Of a stretch of DNA of 64,000 bases, positions 58,014-64,000 are shown one piece after another. The DNA lies in contig CM035806.1 of NCBI GenBank assembly GCA_020466095.1, positions 160,125,167-160,189,166 on the forward strand, in the 5' to 3' direction. The translations under genes and the position numbers were made by a program. The notes under the pieces are model-generated. The model searched no databases. It was not told where the DNA came from and saw only the letters and a list, made by a program, of their open reading frames with translations. Position 1 is the first letter of the stretch, and every line of letters begins with the position of its first letter. The DNA is from Chlorops oryzae (lineage: Eukaryota > Arthropoda > Insecta > Diptera > Chloropidae).

Positions 58014-58679
58014 TTAATCATCTGAAGAGCTGCAGTTAGAATCTTCCGATAAAAAGTCTTCCAAATCTATTTCTAAAGAAGAATCCGAATCCGTTTCATC
58101 TTTTTGTTCTACCAAAATATATGCTTTAATTTCTTCATTGGAGATCTTTCCTTTTTGCTTCAATTTTCTATATTTTGAAATAAGTGGCTCCGAAGACAAC
58201 AGTAAATTTTTTAAAACGTCTCTGTTAGCTGCCTCTCTGGAACATTTACGGGCTTTTTGCAATCTAGCATATCTGAATTCCTTATGCCGAGCCTCTAGTG
58301 CATCTTCCGACAGCATACCGATTGGGAGGGGAAAATGTTTTATAATGTCAATGCCATGACACAGAACTTTATGCACTGTAACTGGCATATAGAACCAGTC
58401 ATACAGTGTGATATACAAACTATATGTATTGTTTAGCAAAATACTAAATGTTTCAATATTTATAGCTGCACCACATGACAGCACTTTTAAAATTGAAGCG
58501 AAATTTTTTATTAAATTAATATCAATATCTGTAATTTTGGAAGAAATTTCAGCGTTATTGAAAAATTTTCTTGCTGTATTTCCGTCATTTGAGGTTCCAT
58601 ATCCTGTTCTGACTTTATCCACAATCAAGCCCAACTCAGATCTGAATTTTACAAATTTTACTCTTTTTGCGTTTTGTTT
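58014..58679 (-). CDS. C-terminal fragment of insect repeat-encoded protein
   Basis: Open for 221 codons after an upstream stop (58680-58682), ending at TAA 58014. The motif KFRSELGLIVDKVRTGYGTS followed by NDGNTARKFF, the segment WFYMPVTVHKVLCHG and PLPIGMLSEDALEARHKEFR resemble the C-terminal part of a multi-copy uncharacterised protein family seen in many arthropods, probably transposon-derived (recalled, not searched). The tail is very acidic and serine-rich (SSLEIDLEDFLSEDSNCSSS). No start codon in good context; the N-terminal part is missing or in undetected exons. It is antisense to EFL1 within its intron and AT-rich like its surroundings. Confidence 0.5.
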   Translation of the reverse strand, partial: KQNAKRVKFVKFRSELGLIVDKVRTGYGTSNDGNTARKFFNNAEISSKITDIDINLIKNFASILKVLSCGAAINIETFSILLNNTYSLYITLYDWFYMPVTVHKVLCHGIDIIKHFPLPIGMLSEDALEARHKEFRYARLQKARKCSREAANRDVLKNLLLSSEPLISKYRKLKQKGKISNEEIKAYILVEQKDETDSDSSLEIDLEDFLSEDSNCSSSDD

Positions 58680-59770
58680 TTATACCATATTCTGCTATAG
58701 TTTAATATATTGCTAAATACTTAATTATATTTAGTGTTGACAACCACCTTAAATTATAACTAATAATGTTAAATAAGTTAAACTTCAACATTTTAGCCGT
58801 TGTGTTTGAATATACGCTTTCGAACTGTGTTCAATTGTTGGTAATTAGTGCATTTCCGCCTGTATTTTGGACCTTTACGAAAACTTGTATAACTCCGAAA
58901 TCGCAACGAATTTTAATATAATTTTTTTTTTATTTTTAGAAGATATCATAGGCAATAAAATATCAAAAATTTGAGGAGGTCATTTTTTTAAAAATTTTTA
59001 AAAATCTTTTGAAATTTGCATAGTTTTTGCATTTTTCCCTAATATTTTTACCTATTTCACATGCAAATTTTTACATTGTTCAATAGAAACATAACAAAAA
59101 CAATATAAATTATTACATTTTAGGGTTTTTTTCTTTCATACAATATATATTTTGTATAAACTTATTTGCAAAATTTCCTGGTATTTGTTTGTATGTGCAA
59201 TTAATAATTTTATAACCTAATTTTAGTGCTCCATAACATGGAACATAAATCCGAAATCGCAACAAATTTGTTAAATTTTAACTTTTTTTTATGATAAGCG
59301 CCTATTACTTAATAACATATAAAAAAAATAGAGAGGTCATATTTCGCATAATTTTTTTTTTCAATTTTGAAATTCTGTGAAATGTTCAATTTTTCAGTAT
59401 TTCACATATTTTTTTTAACAGTAATAATATTTTGTATATAATAATAATTTATATACACGAATACTTTTTTATGATTGTAAATAAGATACACTTCAATTTG
59501 ATATATGATACTTGGGTATTTATAGTTGTATACTTACTCTTTATTCGATTTGAACCCGCGCATATGCAATAATTGTGCAAAACAACATAAGTTCACATTT
59601 TGCATAAGACAACTTCAAAGGCGTGTTGTGATCGCAAAACTAAAGATATCGGCAAGAAAATTTGGGAATTTCTAATTCAATGTATTCTCTAAGAAGCCAT
59701 AAAAAAAAATTATTCAAAATCTGCACTTTTATTTTTACTATTTTTTGGCCGCACTCGGCACACTGTGTGG
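58680..59770. other. EFL1 intron, very AT-rich
   Basis: CCGAAATCGCAACRAATTT occurs twice (about 58897 and 59251) with similar sequence after each, pointing to a decayed tandem or dispersed repeat. No coding signal. Confidence 0.4.
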
Positions 59771-59989
59771 CATAGGCCGGGACCGGGTGGTACGATTTTA
59801 TATTACCTTTCAAAGTTTGAAAATTTTTTTTTGCCTGCCTAAAAATATACTAATCTAAAATACAAAACGAAAAACAAAAATTCTTTCAACTTTATTTAAG
59901 TCACATTCAAAATATACTGAGTAAATTTAAATAAATTCAAAAAAATTCATAGCATATTTTTAGGCACGCTTTTTTTATGTTTATACTTA
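59771..59989 (+). repeat. Repeat E, uninterrupted copy (mariner empty site)
   Basis: The 219-bp copy reads CATAGGCCGGGACCGGGTGG at the start and continues across ATTCAAAATATACTGAGTAA without interruption, where its partner holds the mariner. Differences from the partner are a few substitutions and T-run lengths. Confidence 0.92.
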
Positions 59990-60295
59990 TCTAAAACTTT
60001 GACCTATTGTAGCGACCCCTGAAAGTCAATTAAGAAAAAATTTTTAAAATCACACGTGTGTTTTTTAAATGAAAGAAGCGAATGGCGAGCTCTAACCACA
60101 TAATTTTCCTATTGTTAGTTAGTAAAAATCATTGAAAGAATACGTCTTCCAACTACATATTCATTTGCTGGAAGTGACCCCTATAGCTCAATGTATTTTA
60201 GGTAGTAGAACCGAATGGTGAGGTAGCCCGGAATATTTTCGAAATTTCGCAATCTATGGAGCACCCTAATATTATATGTATAGTAAGGTGGATCG
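59990..60295. other. EFL1 intron, non-genic
   Basis: The phrase GACCCCT appears near 60008 and 60176; otherwise no structure was noted. Confidence 0.35.
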
Positions 60296-60802
60296 TTTTG
60301 TTCGACAAAACAAATGAAAATTGCCCTAGCGAAATAAGATTGTACAATTTTTTTGGAGAAAAAATGCCCAGGGAACCATAGGTCAAAGCCGAATTTTTTT
60401 CTTCCGCTTTTCAAAAAGAAGGCCCATCTTAAATATGCCTAAAAGCATGCTACAAATTATTGAAATTTCTACCTAATCAAAAAGTTTTTAAATTGAATTT
60501 TTCTTATTTTGATTCTTAGCATAACTTTAGGCATGAGAAATAATAAAATTTTGCTTGAAAAATCATCATAAATTGGCCATTTTAAGATAGTTATTAAAGA
60601 ATATATGAAATTTTTTCAATGGCTTGAGTTTTGGGGGACGATAAAGTGATTGTTTTTCTGCTTTTTGAGATGTTTTCACCAACAATGATGACAAAAATAA
60701 GTCGAATATGGCATAAAAAATCTTTGTTTGCATAATTATTAAGTATGGACAACAGAACATAATTCTGTTAGGGCAATTGGAGGTTACAAAATCGATCCAC
60801 CT
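60296..60802. mobile_element. TIR element, AGGTGGATCG family
   Basis: The left end AGGTGGATCGTTTTG and right end, inward, AGGTGGATCGATTTTG are flanked by TA (60294-60295 and 60803-60804). ATTGCCCTA (about 60322) and TAGGGCAAT (about 60769) pair further in. It is about 507 bp and AT-rich, with no transposase; open frames inside lack domains. Confidence 0.75.
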
Positions 60803-60947
60803 TAATGTATAGATAGTATCTATTAGATACTCGAATCCCACTCAAAAATTCGGAGCAATACGAAATCGAAATAAAATCAAATTCAGTTTGATCTTAAACA
60901 TGTAAACGAAAAAAATCCCTGAATTTCGATTTGGCAAACACGGTTTC

Positions 60948-61060
60948 GATGGGCGAGCACATGACTATAAATCGAGAGTTCCGAGGTTCAAATCCCCAAA
61001 AACAGGCGGAATTTAAAACGAGAAATAAACAGTAAAAAAAAGTATATTTGAAATGGTAAC
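60948..61060 (+). mobile_element. tRNA-derived SINE, family B, copy 3 (diverged)
   Basis: TTTGGCAAACACGGTTTCGA, GCACATGACTATAAATCGAG and the B box GGTTCAAATCCCC match the minus-strand copies at 43.9 and 45.3 kb at clearly corresponding positions. The body after AAACAGG diverges; the 3' end is uncertain and may extend toward 61300. Confidence 0.65.
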
Positions 61061-62015
61061 CACGGAACAAACAAAATATAACAGTTTTACTCGGGATAAG
61101 AAACATCGATCCATTTTTGCTCTCTCAGGAGATAATAATAATAATAATAATGTGGGACGTTGGAGAGCCTCAGCTCTCATCAAGTGGCCCCACCGAATTG
61201 AAGGATTAGCCGAAGAAGACCACGGTAGCGTTGGGTCCTTTTTCATCCTTCAAGACTCCTTAAGAGCACTGAAGCCCTAAATTAGGCTTCCGTTCTTATA
61301 AAGACTCTCTGTATGCTGACTGATGTTTGTCGTCTGTAATCTCCTAGGACTGTTGACGATAGTTACCATCATCCGTCACACGGATCTCTCAGGAGATGAA
61401 AAATTTTAATCCATTTGTGCTGTTTCAGGAGCTAAATATTATTGCTCCCTATGTGATCTTTCAGGAGATAAAAAATATTACTCCCTTTTATGCAATCACT
61501 CTCTATGTCCTCCATTTCGAGGTCGAAAGTAGTAGGTACTCTGTTTGAACTCCATTAGGAGCTCAGTAGCATGAAGCTCGGAGATTTGTGGAGTAACCCA
61601 TTGCTACAAAAGGAGCACTCCAAGATGATCTCTTGGATGATCCGACTTTTTTTTACTGGGTATTGCCTCAAGTGTTTAAGTATTTGTTTTTACTCTGCCG
61701 TTAGAATAAAAAAGGGCAACCCGGAAATAAATAAATAAACCATGGGAAAGTTTTTTTCCCCCCATTTTTAATTGTTTCATTCATATTGTTGAAAGAATCA
61801 CAGTGTAAAGGATAATGTCAAGCAAAGAATATAACAGGATCAGTGAATGGATTTGCCAAAGCAATTAGATTTAGCGACATTTGCATCGATATTTACCTTT
61901 CGAAATCATTTGCCATAGATTAATACGTAATAAAAAATAAAATCGTTTGTGGCTTTTTGTTGCCACAGGCCAACTGATACATTTTCGTTTTTGTCTTGTT
62001 TTCTCTCCGCTTTAG
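61061..62015. other. EFL1 intron, 3' end
   Basis: The word TCAGGAGAT recurs at about 61125, 61389 and 61473 with related flanks, suggesting a decayed internal repeat. (AAT)n at 61133-61150. The acceptor tract TTTTGTCTTGTTTTCTCTCC and then GCTTTAG end at 62015. Confidence 0.4.
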
Positions 62016-62204
62016 ATTATCGACATCGATCCATTTTGGGTGCCAACGACGGAGGAAGAAATAACACATTTCGGTGAAAAGGCAGATTCGGCGAATCGCG
62101 CCAAGCAGTATATGGACAGTGTGCGCCGACGAAAAGGTCTCCACGTGAATGATCAAGTTGTGGAGCATGCGGAGAAACAGCGAACACTATCGAAAAAGAA
62201 GTAG
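62016..62204 (+). CDS. EFL1: EFL1, last coding exon
   Basis: Completes EFL1. The exon follows a strong acceptor (pyrimidine tract, TTTAG at 62015) in phase 0 and encodes [20 protein letters not shown], then [20 protein letters not shown] and [20 protein letters not shown], ending KK and TAG at 62202. The [18 protein letters not shown] and [13 protein letters not shown] blocks are the highly conserved EFL1 C terminus, and the junction with the 40-kb exon ([13 protein letters not shown]) matches the family text. The intron between them is 21,769 bp and transposon-filled. The gene ends 277 bp before the convergent transporter gene. Confidence 0.95.
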   Translation: MIDIDPFWVPTTEEEITHFGEKADSANRAKQYMDSVRRRKGLHVNDQVVEHAEKQRTLSKKK

Positions 62205-62383
62205 CAATGGGTGTTGTTTTTTTTTTCAATTTTTTTTTATCTTGATTCATTCGTATCTATCATTTTCAATATGCCTGTTTTGAAGATGACAGTTTCTTCT
62301 TAAATGTATAAATTCGTGAATTTAAAAACTCAATCGGAATTGCTAGCAACGTTTGTCTTTCGGTGATTTTTTTATATTTTTTC

Positions 62384-62389
62384 ATTAAA
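62384..62389 (+). promoter_or_regulatory. Candidate EFL1 polyadenylation signal
   Basis: ATTAAA lies 180 bases past the EFL1 stop and before the convergent gene's stop, a fitting place for the 3' end. No AATAAA is present in the interval. Position only; no transcript evidence. Confidence 0.35.
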
Positions 62390-62481
62390 TACTTTATGGA
62401 GAATTTCGTGACGCTATTATTGGGGAATTATATCACAATAATGAGCTTTAAGTTTCGATAGCCCTCTATCTTTGAACATCA

Positions 62482-62623
62482 TCAGTGTTGTGCAATGTTA
62501 TCTTCTGTCACCACCCTCGATGGCAAAGTATTAGGATCGGCAGTGGTTTGTAAGAGGCCACTCTCATTTTCAGTAATTTCGGGTACAGCCATTGAATGAT
62601 CTCCCAAAATGAGATGAATACAA
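62482..62623 (-). CDS. SLC46-like MFS transporter, last coding exon
   Basis: The acceptor TTTCATCCGCAG (plus 62624-62635) opens in phase 2 and joins the previous exon to give VLAL|CIHLILGDHSM, completing the last membrane helix. It is followed by a soluble tail (AVPEITENESGLLQTTADPN, then TLPSRVVTEDNIAQH) to TGA at 62482. Other frames in this exon are disturbed by the adjacent satellite and make poor protein. The correct phase and sensible junction support the model. Confidence 0.75.
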
Positions 62624-62639
62624 CTGCGGATGAAATAAA

Positions 62640-63360
62640 AAAAAAAGGATTAAGAAGAGGTAGTAAAAGACAAAATAAGGAAAAAGGAAAAAAGTGGAAA
62701 AGAAGGAAAAAAACATGGAAAAAAGGGGGAAAACGGAGGAAAACGGAGGAAAACGGAGGAAAACGGAGGAAAACGGAAGGAAAAACGAGAAAGAGATGAA
62801 AAGAGAAAGAAGAAAAAGAAAGAAGAAAAGAAAGAAAAGAAAGAAAAAAAAAAAGAAAAAAAAGAAAAGAAAGAAAAAGAAAGAAAAGAAAGAAAAAAGA
62901 AAAGAAGAAAAGAAAGAAAAGAAAGAAAAGAAAGAAAAGAAAGAAAAGAAAGAAAAGAAAGAAAAGAAGAAGAAAAGAAGAAAGAAAAGAAAGAAAAGAA
63001 AGAAAAGAAAGAAAAGAAAGAAAAGAAAGAAAAGAAAGAAAAGAAAGAAAAGAAGGAACAGAAGGAACAGAAGGAACAGAAGGAACATAAGGAACAGAAA
63101 GAAAAGAAGGAACAGAAGGAAAAGAAGGAAAAGAAGGAAAAAAAGAAAAGAAGGAAAAGAAGGAAAATAAGGAAAAGAAGGAAAAGAAGGAAAAGGAAGG
63201 AAAAGAGGAAAAGCATAAAAAAAGCATAAAAAAGATAAAAAATATAAAAAGTACCTATACAAAACGAGGAAAAGCGAGATAACAAGAAAAAGAAGAAAAT
63301 GAGGAAAATCAGGAAGAAAAGAAACATGAAGAGGAGGAAACGAGAAAACGAGTGGATGAA
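62640..63360. repeat. GAAAA-rich polypurine satellite in transporter intron
   Basis: About 700 bp of purine-rich units: GGAAAACGGA repeats (62725-62775), GAAAGAAAA 9- to 10-mers (62815-63050), GAACAGAAG 9-mers (63052-63100), then GGAAAAGAA units. It fills nearly all of the intron 62624-63417. The Phe/Leu/Ser (minus) and Lys/Glu/Arg (plus) open frames across it are artefacts. Confidence 0.95.
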
Positions 63361-63417
63361 ATAATAATTAAAATTTAAAAAAAAAATTTTTTAAGTTACA
63401 ATCCGTTTCTAACTTAC

Positions 63418-63752
63418 AGTGCAAGTACAAAAACAGCGATTTGAGTGGCTATAGTTAGCAGGAAAATTCCCTCTCCTCCTTTACCATTGCTGTCCAGCGT
63501 TGCTCGATAGACCTGAGAATAACAAACGCCGCTAATGAACGGAACTGCATTATCACAGACGGAGAGCAGTGCGAAAACCTTGCCGCGTTCCGATTGAGGT
63601 ACGATTTTCGATGTCATTGAACGAATCATGGGCCCAACAATGGGCCCCAAACTGCATATCGTAGCGCCGATGTAGAACAATTCACCCGTTGTCGCGCAAT
63701 AGAAAAATACACGCGCAATTGTATGCGCCCCCGCGCCGATGAAAATTATGGT
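63418..63752 (-). CDS. SLC46-like MFS transporter, penultimate coding exon
   Basis: Membrane transporter of the major facilitator superfamily, most like SLC46 (proton-coupled folate transporter family). The exon starts after TTTTTTTTATAG (plus 63753 onward) in phase 0 with TIIFIGAGAHTIARVFFYCA, continues GELFYIGATICSLGPIVGPM, IRSMTSKIVPQSERGKVFAL, LSVCDNAVPFISGVCYSQVY and the final helix IFLLTIATQIAVFVLA. It ends at a GTAAGT donor (63417-63412) in phase 2. The SKIVPQSERGKVFA loop followed by a helix pair is the typical SLC46 C-half arrangement. A TAA directly at the donor would give an alternative shorter end if unspliced. Substrate cannot be told. Confidence 0.85.
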
Positions 63753-63837
63753 CTATAAAAAAAAAAATTAAAAAAATTTGCTCAAAAGAAATTACAGACA
63801 AAGGAATCCTATTATTTAACGGATAAAATATACAAAC

Positions 63838-64000
63838 CGTATCCTTCCATCGGAAGTATTTATTCATGAGTGGAACGGCAACAAGCATTGCCACAACGTA
63901 AGCTGTCGACTTGAACGTTTTGAAATGTGAGAAAATCCGTACACTCCAATTAAACTTGAAGGTCGTATAGAGAAAGATATACTGGTTTTCATCTCTTTGG
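63838..64000 (-). CDS. SLC46-like MFS transporter, upstream exon (partial)
   Basis: Runs off the window edge. It reads QRDENQYIFLYTTFKFNWSV, RIFSHFKTFKSTAYVVAMLV and AVPLMNKYFRWKDT, then donor ACG|GTTTGT (63838/63837) in phase 0, joining KDT to TIIFIG of the next exon. An Asp/Glu-rich lead-in before a Tyr/Phe-rich segment and then an amphipathic-to-hydrophobic helix fits the start of the C-terminal six-helix bundle. The intron to the next exon is 85 bp, normal for flies. Together the three exons give 212 residues of C-terminal half. Confidence 0.8.

Noticed and set aside
55227..59989. Classical LTR retrotransposon with repeat E as LTRs
   Set aside because: Copies lack TG..CA ends, and no primer-binding site or gag/pol coding was seen between them; kept only as an open possibility.
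62508..63327. Long Phe/Leu/Ser frames on the minus strand and a Lys/Glu/Arg frame on the plus strand
   Set aside because: They are readings of the GAAAA satellite. Only the segment 62482-62623 in a specific frame is accepted as transporter exon.

Overview
This is nuclear DNA from an insect, most likely a higher fly (Diptera, Schizophora). The evidence is AT-rich sequence with long homopolymers and CATA/TATG microsatellites, short GT-AG introns, fly-type translation starts, two mariner transposons, DINE-1/Helentron-like repeats and many MITEs. A tephritid fruit fly fits the style, but the sequence does not prove it. No prokaryotic, organellar or viral genes were recognised.

The window is gene-poor. 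Three host genes can be supported. (1) EFL1, the 60S-ribosome maturation GTPase, on the + strand: its last two coding exons lie at 40062-40246 and 62016-62204, separated by an intron of about 21.8 kb. Upstream exons were not found. (2) A major-facilitator transporter of SLC46 (folate-transporter-like) type on the - strand: its last three coding exons are 63838-64000 (running off the window), 63418-63752 and 62482-62623. It converges with EFL1, and the two stop codons are 277 bp apart. Its last intron is filled by a GAAAA-rich satellite. (3) A putative secreted or signal-anchored protein on the - strand, starting at 30080, with a likely 70-nt intron and a second exon. Its product was not identified and its reading frame has a problem near a CAA repeat.

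Most of the remainder is mobile DNA. 1-25 kb holds HINE (DINE-1-like) copies, a tRNA-derived SINE with a perfect 10-bp target duplication, pogo-like MITEs, a hAT MITE with a perfect 8-bp duplication, foldback elements and long CT tracts. 25.8-27.1 kb is a broken mariner of the Himar1 (irritans) type. 32.2-33.1 kb is a terminal-inverted-repeat element carrying about 700 bp of AAGTT repeats. 37.6-38.6 kb holds remnants of a DDE transposase and of a non-LTR reverse transcriptase. The large EFL1 intron contains further SINEs, MITEs and HINEs, a BED-finger fragment, an apparently intact second mariner (55370-56657, antisense to EFL1) and a fragment of an insect repeat protein.

The clearest evolutionary record is the intact mariner. 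It sits inside a repeat of about 220 bp, and an uninterrupted copy of that repeat lies 3 kb beyond the element, giving a paralogous empty site with the expected single TA. I found no convincing new defence-like or enzymatic system. The most unusual items are the covarying ends of the HINE families, a GC- and CpG-rich MITE with open frames on both strands, and the AAGTT array captured inside an inverted-repeat element.
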